DNA of 64,000 bases, taken from positions 1 to 64,000 of the forward strand of contig JAJPIL010000007.1 in the NCBI GenBank assembly GCA_021324755.1, read 5' to 3'. Shown one piece after another: positions 36,448 through 44,398 of the stretch; positions within the stretch are counted from its first letter, which is position 1, and each line of letters starts with the position of its first letter. The notes beneath the pieces were generated by a model, which was given only the letters and a program-made list of their open reading frames with translations, was not told where the DNA came from and searched no databases. Source of the stretch: Pseudomonadota bacterium (lineage in GTDB: Bacteria > Desulfobacterota > Binatia > Binatales > Binataceae). A program made the translations under genes and the position numbers.

Positions 36448-38046
36448 TCACCGAGGTTCATTGACGATAAACAAATCGTAGTAGCCGCGACCGTAACGCG
36501 GGTATCGTTCCCACAAGCTCAGACAATCGGCTTTGTGGGGATCCTTTGCGCCGGTCTCCTCACGGCTCGATAAAACCACGAAGCGAACCGCTGGATGTTC
36601 TCTAAGCCATCCGCAAAGGTTCGGTGCTGGCTCGTTTGGAAGCTGAACGTGCTCTACTCCGGCATAAAAAGCCACTCGAGAGTCGCTCGCCGCCACCGCG
36701 CCCGCTTTGTCGATAGCATGGGCAATTCTAATGCCTGCCAAGCGGTAGCCCCGCATATCGTATCCCAAAGGCCAAAGCGTGCGAGGAAGCGTGACGAGCC
36801 CGATCACGGCAAATAAAACCTCAGGCCGTAGAAGGCGTCGTCCGAAGACCTTGAGCCCGCCTAACCGACGGACCGCGAGGCTGATCCCCATCGCAACCCG
36901 GCCGAAGGTCAGCGTCATGTAATGAGCAAGAAAACGCTCACCGGTGTAAAGGAAAGCGAGACCGACAAAATAAAAGAGCACGACACAGCCCAGAAGATTT
37001 TCCTTCCAGTTGGTGCCCAAAGCGGTTTCGCCAGACCATAATCCCATCACCAGAGCTGCAGCAAAAAGGGGCTCGAGAGCTTTCACCAGATCGTAAAAAG
37101 ACATAACCAAGTCGGTTGCAACCTTCTTAGCGTAAAGACCCGGCGCTTCCAGAATTGGTTTTAGTATCGGGGCATAGTTTTCGAAAGCCAACGCACGCCA
37201 CCGCTCGCCAGAGCTAGACACTTCGCCCATATGGTAATAGACTGCGGCTGTTAGCTCGCGACCTACTAGCCAGTGACCGGTGGCAAAACGCAAGTAAATT
37301 AGGTAGGGCGAAGCGACAAAGCCGAAGGCGACGCCGTACGTCACAGCCGCCCGAACGCCAAAACCTACGCTCCACTTCTTCGACAGCCTCTGGGCTACCA
37401 ATGGAAAAAGGGTGAGTATTATGGCAAACCCTATCCCCTCGGTCCTGTACAAGTAGGAGATACCCGACACTACACCTGCCAGTGCCGTCTCCCATAAACT
37501 CTGGCGGCGCAGTGAGCGAATAAAAAGGTACAAAGACAATACAACTAGGAAGATAAATCCGGCTTCGGTTAAAACCGAGGCCGAATAGGCAGCCAATCTG
37601 GGGTGTATCGCCACGAGCAGCGCAGCGCAGAGCGAAAGTTGTTCGCACTCGTACACTTCGTTCATCAAAGCCCACGCAGCTACGACCGCCGCAGTGCCGA
37701 AAGCTACCGAGACGAGCTCGCCCGCTAACTCCCAGTTCGAAATTACGCGATGCGTCAAAGCGATCAGCCAAGGGTAGAGCGGAGAGGGTACGCCAGACAG
37801 AGCGTCCCACCATTTGCCAGCTGCAAACAGACGTGCCATCCGAATGTACCCTACCCCATCGCCAGATATGCAAAAGTTCGTAAACGCGAGGTATAAACGA
37901 ACCGCGAGACCGAATGCGGTAATCACCGCGATTGCTACATAGCGATGGTGTTCATTGCCTGTCAGACGGCGAAACCGTGCCTTGGTTTGTCGAAATAGAA
38001 CGTCGATCATCTCCTTGCCCCTAGCTGAATGGCCTATGAATACCAA
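36448..38046 (-). CDS. GT39/PMT-type membrane glycosyltransferase (ArnT-like)
   Basis: About 520-532 residues with some 11-12 hydrophobic segments. The first periplasmic loop has the GT39/ArnT pattern ISGDGVGYIRMARLFAAGKW, with the catalytic-type Asp, and PSPLYPWLIAL. A C-terminal soluble part (from about residue 440) includes ASDSRVAFYAG. Such enzymes transfer a sugar from a polyprenyl phosphate to lipid A, protein or glycans. The start is unsure: TTG 38046 gives the longest frame, while ATG 38010 is abutted directly by AAGGAG. No glycan genes are adjacent. Confidence 0.75.
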   Translation of the reverse strand: MVFIGHSARGKEMIDVLFRQTKARFRRLTGNEHHRYVAIAVITAFGLAVRLYLAFTNFCISGDGVGYIRMARLFAAGKWWDALSGVPSPLYPWLIALTHRVISNWELAGELVSVAFGTAAVVAAWALMNEVYECEQLSLCAALLVAIHPRLAAYSASVLTEAGFIFLVVLSLYLFIRSLRRQSLWETALAGVVSGISYLYRTEGIGFAIILTLFPLVAQRLSKKWSVGFGVRAAVTYGVAFGFVASPYLIYLRFATGHWLVGRELTAAVYYHMGEVSSSGERWRALAFENYAPILKPILEAPGLYAKKVATDLVMSFYDLVKALEPLFAAALVMGLWSGETALGTNWKENLLGCVVLFYFVGLAFLYTGERFLAHYMTLTFGRVAMGISLAVRRLGGLKVFGRRLLRPEVLFAVIGLVTLPRTLWPLGYDMRGYRLAGIRIAHAIDKAGAVAASDSRVAFYAGVEHVQLPNEPAPNLCGWLREHPAVRFVVLSSREETGAKDPHKADCLSLWERYPRYGRGYYDLFIVNEPR

Positions 38047-38424
38047 CTGATTGATGAGTCATAAAATGAGTCACGCGTCTCATAGCCATCTTGGCTTTTG
38101 AGGCCGCGAGGCTGTACGGCTGATGCACCGCGAAAGCATATCTTGTTGTGTTTAAAAGATTGAAACGGCAAGCAAAAATTCAAAGTTTTACTGACTTCAT
38201 CGTCAAGAAAGCAGCCTGTGGCGAATGAATGCCGGGGGTAAGCGCATTCATGCTCGACAGCAAAGCCAAAACGACCGGTAGCGGTACGGGACGACGGCTT
38301 AAGATGCGTCGCTCACATAGCAATCCGGACTCGGCATGCATCGGGAGCGCATTTTGTGCTCGAGAAGGCGAGATGGTAGTGTTTTTGGGGACGCGGTCAT
38401 TTAGCGCTTGGAGAGCTACCGTGT
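38047..38424. other. Divergent intergenic region
   Basis: Separates the leftward glycosyltransferase from the rightward pentapeptide-repeat gene and must hold both promoters. A 70-residue plus-strand frame ending at 38441 has no motif and is not supported. Confidence 0.4.
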
Positions 38425-39210
38425 ATGAATTTAAAGTATAAATTCCTCGCTGTTGTGTGCGGCCTAAACGTTGCCTTTTGGGTGGCAGCCTCTGTCTACG
38501 GCCACGACGCATTGACGGTTGATGACGTGAAAAGCTTGCTTGCTGCGTCAAGCCCCGCAAAGCCCGCTAACCTTCTTAAAGCAAATCTGGCGAATTTCGA
38601 TTTGAAGGGCCTAGACTTCAGGGGTGCAAATTTGGCTGGCGCGAACTTGTTTGGCGCAGAGTTAGATGGCGCGAACCTCGAAGGATGTAATCTCGAAGGG
38701 GCTAATCTCGACCGCGCCCACATGGTGCAAGCACGCCTTGCGCGCGCTCGGCTTAGAGGCGCAAGCTTGCTGCTTACGATTCTTGCCGACGCGGACCTTT
38801 CGGGTGCCGATATGCGAGGCGTAACCGCGATCATAATCGGCCCTCGAATAAAGCTCGCTCGCGCCAACTTGAGCCGGGCCAAACTTGCCAATGATCCTAG
38901 CAACCAAATGATGATCGAGTTGCGTAGCGAGTTTCAATCAGGAGACTTGAGCGGCGCCAATCTCGAAGGCGCTGACCTGTCGGAGGCCTTGCTTGAGTCC
39001 GCCAAGCTGAAAAGTGCCAACCTGCGTGACGCGAAGATGGTTTGGAGCGAGCTCGGCTCGGCCGACTTCACCGGAGCTGATGTTACGGGGCTTGATCTGT
39101 CGAATGCTAACGTTTGGGAGACAAAATTTATTTGCGTCAAAGGAGCCAACAAGATTAAGGGCCTCGACACAGCTCGCAATCGGGAAACAGCCGTGTTTCG
39201 CTGCCCGTAA
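38425..39210 (+). CDS. Exported pentapeptide-repeat protein
   Basis: A 261-residue protein with an N-terminal signal peptide (hydrophobic run ending VAASVYG-H). It is followed by more than 25 A(N/D)LxG-type pentapeptides, which form a right-handed quadrilateral beta-helix: LKANLANFDLKGLDFRGANL is typical. The repeat run is interrupted by a non-repeat insert around residues 130-175. Two Cys lie near the C-terminus (FICVKG and VFRCP), possibly a disulfide. Biochemical role unknown; exported members are usually structural or binding proteins. The next gene starts 67 bp downstream in the same direction. Confidence 0.8.
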   Translation: MNLKYKFLAVVCGLNVAFWVAASVYGHDALTVDDVKSLLAASSPAKPANLLKANLANFDLKGLDFRGANLAGANLFGAELDGANLEGCNLEGANLDRAHMVQARLARARLRGASLLLTILADADLSGADMRGVTAIIIGPRIKLARANLSRAKLANDPSNQMMIELRSEFQSGDLSGANLEGADLSEALLESAKLKSANLRDAKMVWSELGSADFTGADVTGLDLSNANVWETKFICVKGANKIKGLDTARNRETAVFRCP

Positions 39211-39277
39211 CGACTTTTGAGGCTCAACATATTGTGTTCGCTAGGCAAACTTTTTAGTCAGTAGCGGATGGGCGTCG

Positions 39278-39802
39278 ATGGAACGAATAACGATTGAACT
39301 CCTTTTGGACAAGGATGTGGCGCGTCGGCTCAGGGAGTTTTGCCAAGCGCGCAACATAGAGATCGCAGACGTTGTTCGCGACCATCTAATTTCATTGGTT
39401 GCGAACGCGAGCTCGGCTACTGAGATTTCGAGCGAAAGGCCCAATATCTCCACGTCGGCTGTTTCCGCCGAGCTTCTGGCAAGCCATCAAAAGTCGACCT
39501 CTCGATACTCGGTCGAAATTTTAGCTCGAACCGAGAACTTGCGTATGGTATTGATTCATCTTCCCCAGGGTGGTGAAGTGCCGTGGCATTATCACACTGA
39601 AGTGTTCGACCGGTTTTTCTGCCTGAAAACGCCAATTGTTATTGAAGCGCGCGAACCTTCGGAGCGGTTCGAGCTTGTGCCGGGCGACACATGCCTTATC
39701 GCGCCCGGGCGTCCGCATCACGTGACGTCCCTAGACGGCCAAGAATGCACGTTTGCTTTGCTTCAGGGAGTTGGGCGCTACGATTTTGTTCCTTGTCCCT
39801 AA
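39278..39802 (+). CDS. Ribbon-helix-helix-like N-terminus fused to a cupin domain
   Basis: Residues 1-42 (ITIELLLDKDVARRLREFC, then NIEIADVVRDHL) have the strand-helix-turn-helix spacing of ribbon-helix-helix DNA-binding domains. Residues about 75-170 are a single-domain cupin with metal-ligand-like residues: VPWHYHTEVFDRFFC (His, His, Glu) and the second motif GRPHHVTS. The combination suggests a small-molecule- or metal-sensing DNA-binding protein, but the RHH assignment is from pattern only. If the N-terminus is not RHH, it is a plain cupin of unknown substrate. It ends where the gene-poor remnant region begins. Confidence 0.6.
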   Translation: MERITIELLLDKDVARRLREFCQARNIEIADVVRDHLISLVANASSATEISSERPNISTSAVSAELLASHQKSTSRYSVEILARTENLRMVLIHLPQGGEVPWHYHTEVFDRFFCLKTPIVIEAREPSERFELVPGDTCLIAPGRPHHVTSLDGQECTFALLQGVGRYDFVPCP

Positions 39803-39976
39803 ATGACTAAAAGTAAAGAGTGGGGTTTTCACACGAGCAAACCCAGCGAGCGGCGAAAAGCCACTTGGCCTGCTCCCCTTTCTTGCAGCAGCTGATTGGT
39901 CCGACTTCGGGTCACACCGACAATTACAAGCTCGTAGCTTTCTTTCGAAAGAGTCGTTACCGAGCGCTAGACTGGT

Positions 39977-40348
39977 GTGGTCACCATAAACATCCACCGA
40001 CGCCGGCTTTTAAAGGAAAAGCTAGAGGAGGTGCAGACGAAAGTACACTCAAAAAGCGGTCGGGAACGCTCGAGCCCTTTTTTCGTGCAGAATCTGGAAA
40101 ACGTTGAAGGCGATGAGCGCGACGTCATATTTTTTACTTCCTTCCGCCGTATATGGCTCGGAGGCTCCCGCCTGCACCCTGAGCAACGCGGCTGACCCAT
40201 TTACCGCCTTTGGTCGACCGAAAGGTTCTTCGGCCGCAAACGCGAGGAACAACGCCTGATCACTTCTTTAAACTCTCGCCATAAGCCTCCCGGGTACTTA
40301 AAACCAGTTGTTATAACAAGCAGTTTCGCTTTACAGCGCAAAGAATGA
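39977..40348 (+). pseudogene. C-terminal remnant of a superfamily I DNA helicase (AAA_12/DUF3320-type)
   Basis: One frame reads SSPFFVQNLENVEGDERDVI followed by FFTSF, which is helicase motif V of the large DUF4011/AAA_12 helicases (normally FFVKNLENVQGDERDVI). After a frame change, another reads PIYRLWSTERFFGRKREEQR to a stop at 40348, matching the R-hydrophobic-WSTDWF-ER-L end of the same proteins. The intervening motif VI region is mutated or partly lost, and no N-terminal half precedes it. It is therefore a true truncated fragment, not only a frameshifted gene. These helicases are common in defence islands and mobile regions. Confidence 0.6.
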
Positions 40349-40667
40349 ACAATTGCTTTTACAATACGGTAGATTAACATCTTTTAGTTTTTTCGTTTTG
40401 ACTACTTCGACAGGTGGCCGAAAATCATCTTGTTTTTCTGTTGACTAGATTGGTCGTCACCTTGCGCCCCCATATAGACGAGCGGGAGGTAACTTGCAGC
40501 CACCGTCTAGCGTTGTCTGATAGCGGCTGCACCGCCTAGAATCGGCATTGGCTCAAAGTAAGCAGGGTCCTTGCGGACCTTTTCAAAGCGAAGCCTGCGT
40601 GCAGCAGTACGCAGCAATAGGCAGTGGCAGCGCGCGACGACCTCGGCTCAATCAGGACCACGTTGGT
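40349..40667. other. AT-rich gap without a gene
   Basis: Nothing recognisable. Base composition is more AT-rich than the surroundings near 40350-40440, consistent with non-coding or decayed sequence. Confidence 0.4.
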
Positions 40668-40935
40668 TCAGCGCTTAACGTCTGCGCGTTTGGCTTCGTT
40701 CTTTAAGATTGAATCCCGAATAACTTCGACTGTCTGGCTGAGCTCTTCCAATACTTGATAGGTTTTTTGGCTTCTTCGGGGTCGATGCGCAAAATAGTGA
40801 ATCTTCCGTGAACCATAACATAGTTGTCCAACTTCGCCTCCGGAACGTAGCGAAGGCATACGTCGTGAGCGATCCCGGCAAATCGTACCTTGCCGACTCT
40901 GGTACCAAGGCGACCCGCCCGAAAGAACGGCACAC
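40668..40935 (-). pseudogene. hypC: hypC remnant, [NiFe]-hydrogenase maturation chaperone
   Basis: Starting at GTG 40935, VCRSFGRVALVPES keeps the essential Cys2 of HypC (MCLxxPG-V). After a frame change the next stretch, GKVRFAGIAHDVCLRYVPEA then KLDNYVMVHGRFTILRIDPE, is an excellent HypC core (usual YVLVH-GFAI-DEEEA). A second break at a six-base A run (T6 on the plus strand, near 40762-40767) leads to KTYQVLEELSQ, the usual end. No other hydrogenase gene was seen nearby, so it looks like a leftover of a lost hydrogenase region or a transferred fragment. Confidence 0.65.
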
Positions 40936-41741
40936 GAAAATTGCGGACGCGGCGGCAAAAAGCGCTGGCACTGGAGGCGGCTGAATTTGATCGCGACCAG
41001 TAAGTACGAGTGTCGGCCTGGAGGAAAATTGAAAGACCTATGGCAAGCCGCTGACAGGGCCGGCGCCGCTCTGGCTGCGCTTCGCAAAAAGCACGCGCTT
41101 GAGGAAATAGTGGCCAAATGCATGATCCTGCGAGCAAAAGGCTCGAAGCGAGACGCTATATGGTGTTTTTTAGAAGTTGCTTTAGTTTCAGCGCGGAAGG
41201 AAGTTAAAAGCCTTGCTAGATGTGAAAGCGTTGCAAAAAGTCCTAGACAAACTGCGCAGCTCTTTTCTCGCATGTCATCGTAGGCCACAGTACCGGGCAA
41301 GACACCTGAACGATTAAAAAACACAAAATCAGGACCATAGCTTTAGTTACGCCTATGGTGAGCGACGAATTTGGCGTTGTGCGATCGGTCGATCACGCCG
41401 CCCAGTAACTTTTCGGCCGTGGCGCAGAAGCTCTCTTCGACCACCACTTGCGATCGTTTTGCGAACTCACTATTTTCGGTCGGGAAAATGCCAACTACGT
41501 GAAGGTTTAGCAGTAGGGAACTCGTTTGGCCGATCGAATCCGATGCTTGGCGCAAGCGATTTATGCCGTCGGCAAGACGAGGCTTGACCAGCGTTCAATA
41601 GCGAAGAACATTAGCTTTTCCTTGACGGTATAATGTCTTGTTCTCGATAATAGGACCGCCAGGGTTGTTATGAGCGCAGCGAACGTGGGATGCGGCTGAT
41701 TTGGGTTTCGTTGCGCCAGTACTTTTTGGGGGGACATCGCG
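40936..41741. other. Gene-poor interval before the AlkK-type ligase
   Basis: A minus-strand frame at 41343-41555 gives a coherent 70-residue translation (GQTSSLLLNLHVVGIFPTEN, then VIDRSHNAKFVAHHRRN) but has only a TTG start and an upstream in-frame stop. It may be the tail of a decayed gene; no family is recognised. A plus-strand frame at 40987-41283 also lacks motifs. The last 100 bp hold the leader of the CoA-ligase gene. Confidence 0.35.
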
Positions 41742-43376
41742 ATGCGGTCTACGATGATGCGGTATCCGTTGACGATAGCTCATGTTTTGGAGCGCGCAAG
41801 TCGTTATTTTTCTGGGGTCGAGGTCGTGTCGCTGTTGCCGGACAAGTCGCTTCATCGCACAGACTTTGGTCGCCTCACCGCTCGCGCTCGCGCGCTCGCG
41901 CAAGGGTTGCTCAGTGCCGGCTTAAAGCGTGGGGACCGGGTAGGAACCTTGATGTGGAACCATTACGCGCATTTTGAAGCGTATCTGGGAGTACCAGCGG
42001 CAGGCGGCGTGTTGCACCCTCTCAATGTCCGGCTCCATCATACGGACCTCCAGTGCATCGTAAATCACGCGGAAGATCGATTTCTCATTGTGGATTCGTC
42101 GTTGCTTTCCAGATTCGATGAGATCAAAAGTAGCGTAAATCCCGAACGTGTTTTCGTCGTTCCACTAGGCGATGCGTCGGTTCCGGCAGGGTACGAAAAC
42201 TATGAAGACCTGCTCGCCCAAGGGGCGCACACCTTCGGCGGCTATCCGGAAATCGACGAGGATCAGGCGAGCGGAATGTGCTACACCTCCGGTACGACCG
42301 GGCGTCCGCGCGGTGTGGTATATTCCCATCGCTCAACGATCATTCACACCTACGACGTAGCGCTCGCCCTTGGCATTCGCCCCACCGACGTCGGGCTGCC
42401 GGTGGTGCCCATGTTTCATGCATTTGCCTGGGCGTGGCCGTATATCGCGGCGCTGGTCGGAGCGAAGAGCGTATTCGCCGGACCCCATACCGATCCTGAG
42501 AGCCTTCTCGAGCTCTGCCGCAAGGAGGGCGTTACGTTCGCGTCCGGTGTGCCTACGGTGTGGCTGCGTGTGCTAGAGGCGGTGCAGGCTAACCGCGGCC
42601 GCGCGTGGTTTAAGCCCGGGATGCGCCTGTTGGTTGCCGGCTCAGCGGTGCCGGAGGCGATGTTGCGGGCGTACGACGCGCTGGGCGTTGAGGTGATTCA
42701 TAGCTGGGGAATGACGGAGGTTACCTCGTGCGGAACCATGGCCATTTTAAAACCCTACTTCCACGGCCTGCCCGAAGAGGAGCGCTACCGGATGCGCGCC
42801 AAGCAGGGCTATCCGTTAGGGTTTGTTGAGGCACGCGTGGCCGACGAGGCTGGCAACCCGGTCAATCCCGATGGCAAAACGGTCGGGGAGTTACAGGTGC
42901 GCGGCCCGTACGTTACCGGGGCTTACTTTAAAATGGCACCCGACGCGGAAAAATTTACCTCGGACGGGTGGCTGCGCTCGGGTGATGTTGCCACCGTTGA
43001 CCGCGAGAGATTTATTAAGATAACCGACCGTAGCAAGGATCTCATCAAATCTGGCGGTGAGTGGATTAGTTCGGTCGACCTGGAAAATGCCATAATGGCC
43101 CATCCAGCCGTCGCTGAAGCGGCCGTGATCGCAGTGCCGCATCCACAATGGGACGAGCGGCCGCTCGCGTTCGTTGTGCCTAAGCAAGGCGCTACTGTTA
43201 CAGCCGACGAGATCCGGCAGTTTATCGCCGATAAATTCGCGAAATGGTGGCTTCCTGACGATTATGTCTTTATCGACGCGATTCCACGCACCTCGACCGG
43301 CAAGTTCTCCAAGCTCACGTTGCGCGAGCGTTACCGCGACTACTTCACCAAGCGCGCGAAGCACGTCCCCAGCTGA
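41742..43376 (+). CDS. AlkK-type medium/long-chain fatty acid-CoA ligase
   Basis: A 544-residue adenylate-forming enzyme with P-loop CYTSGTTGRPRGVVYSHR, HSWGMTEVT (A5), DGWLRSGDVATVDRE, hinge-region ITDRSKDLIKSGGEWISSVD and catalytic Lys in RTSTGKFSK. The sequence MMRYPLTIAHVLERASRYF and PMFHAFAWAWPY are typical of the AlkK branch, which activates medium-chain alkanoic acids and related acids. A GGGGGGAC block precedes the ATG. It converges with the SDR gene downstream. This region is visibly more GC-rich in codon choice than the plus-strand genes before it. Confidence 0.85.
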   Translation: MRSTMMRYPLTIAHVLERASRYFSGVEVVSLLPDKSLHRTDFGRLTARARALAQGLLSAGLKRGDRVGTLMWNHYAHFEAYLGVPAAGGVLHPLNVRLHHTDLQCIVNHAEDRFLIVDSSLLSRFDEIKSSVNPERVFVVPLGDASVPAGYENYEDLLAQGAHTFGGYPEIDEDQASGMCYTSGTTGRPRGVVYSHRSTIIHTYDVALALGIRPTDVGLPVVPMFHAFAWAWPYIAALVGAKSVFAGPHTDPESLLELCRKEGVTFASGVPTVWLRVLEAVQANRGRAWFKPGMRLLVAGSAVPEAMLRAYDALGVEVIHSWGMTEVTSCGTMAILKPYFHGLPEEERYRMRAKQGYPLGFVEARVADEAGNPVNPDGKTVGELQVRGPYVTGAYFKMAPDAEKFTSDGWLRSGDVATVDRERFIKITDRSKDLIKSGGEWISSVDLENAIMAHPAVAEAAVIAVPHPQWDERPLAFVVPKQGATVTADEIRQFIADKFAKWWLPDDYVFIDAIPRTSTGKFSKLTLRERYRDYFTKRAKHVPS

Positions 43377-43559
43377 ACAGGCGCCCGAACTAACAACGGC
43401 TCCCCAGACCGTCGATGCTTGACTGCAAACGCCAGGTCATTGTCCGTGAACGTCGAGCATGAACCAGTGAAGCTGCTTGCAGCGCCGGTCGCGACCATTG
43501 CTAGATTACGCCGGCAGTGCGTAGCCTAAGCGGCGGAAGCGCTTGTCAGTAACTCGGCC

Positions 43560-44318
43560 TTAGCCTACGGTCGAGTACCCACCGCTTACGCTTATTGTTT
43601 GTCCCGTAATCCACGCGGCGTGCGTCGAGGCTAGAAAGGCGACCAAGGAGGCGACGTCCTCAGGCTTGCCCAGGCGCTTTATCGCGTAAAACTGAAGGAT
43701 TCGGTCTCGGTATGCTCTAAGGAATTCGGCGTCGGAATGGGACGTCTCGATTAGACCGAGCGCTACGGCGTTCACCGTGATCTCGGACGGGCCCAGTTCC
43801 TTCGCGAGGCTTTTGGTCAGCGCGAGCACGCCGCCACGCGCAGCCGCAGTCACCGCTAAGCGTCGCTCGCCGACCCGCGCCGAATCGCCGACGATATTGA
43901 TGATCCGCCCAAACTTTCGCTCCACCATCGATGGCGCGAATACCCGACAGCAGTTCATCACGGCGTTTAAGCCGACCGCGATCTGCCGCTCCCATTGCTC
44001 GGGCGATGTGTGCAAGAACAGCTCTGGAGCAACAAAGCCGGCATTATTGACCAGAATATCGACCGGACCGAGCTTGTCCACGATTTCGCGTTCGAGCTCT
44101 AGTACGGCGCTGAAGTCACTCACGTCAGCCTTGAAAGCCAACGCCCGGCCGCCTTGCGCAACGATCTGGTCAACGGTCTGGTAGGCTTCGCCCTCTGAGC
44201 GTAGATAGTTTACCGCGACTGCTGCGCCCTCACGAGCGAGCGCAAGCGAAATCGCCCGCCCAACGTCACGCGCACCGCCGGTGACCAGCGCCACCCTGTG
44301 CTGAATCCCCAAATCCAT
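43560..44318 (-). CDS. SDR-fold protein lacking the catalytic Tyr and Lys
   Basis: About 252 residues with a normal SDR nucleotide loop (TGGARDVGRA), NNAG, NAVALGLIETS and a C-terminal GQTISVSGG. At the active site, where classical SDRs read Y-x3-K, the sequence is AVTAAARGGVLALTKSLAKE: Thr replaces Tyr and Arg replaces Lys. The preceding Ser is kept (GDSARVGE). The codons were checked directly and no frameshift explains it. It may bind NAD(P) or a CoA ester without dehydrogenase chemistry, or use another mechanism. Start ATG 44318 preferred over an upstream TTG. It lies 80 bp downstream of the orphan CoxL gene. Confidence 0.75.
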   Translation of the reverse strand: MDLGIQHRVALVTGGARDVGRAISLALAREGAAVAVNYLRSEGEAYQTVDQIVAQGGRALAFKADVSDFSAVLELEREIVDKLGPVDILVNNAGFVAPELFLHTSPEQWERQIAVGLNAVMNCCRVFAPSMVERKFGRIINIVGDSARVGERRLAVTAAARGGVLALTKSLAKELGPSEITVNAVALGLIETSHSDAEFLRAYRDRILQFYAIKRLGKPEDVASLVAFLASTHAAWITGQTISVSGGYSTVG

Positions 44319-44398
44319 AAGATGCTTATCGCCCTTTCGAAAACATGTGTTCCCGTGCAATATTTTGAAAACCTATTTGAAAACCGCTATCGGTAATC

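Noticed and set aside
38229-38441. A 70-residue plus-strand frame upstream of the pentapeptide-repeat gene.
   Set aside because: It overlaps the next gene's start, lacks a clear ribosome-binding site and has no motif.
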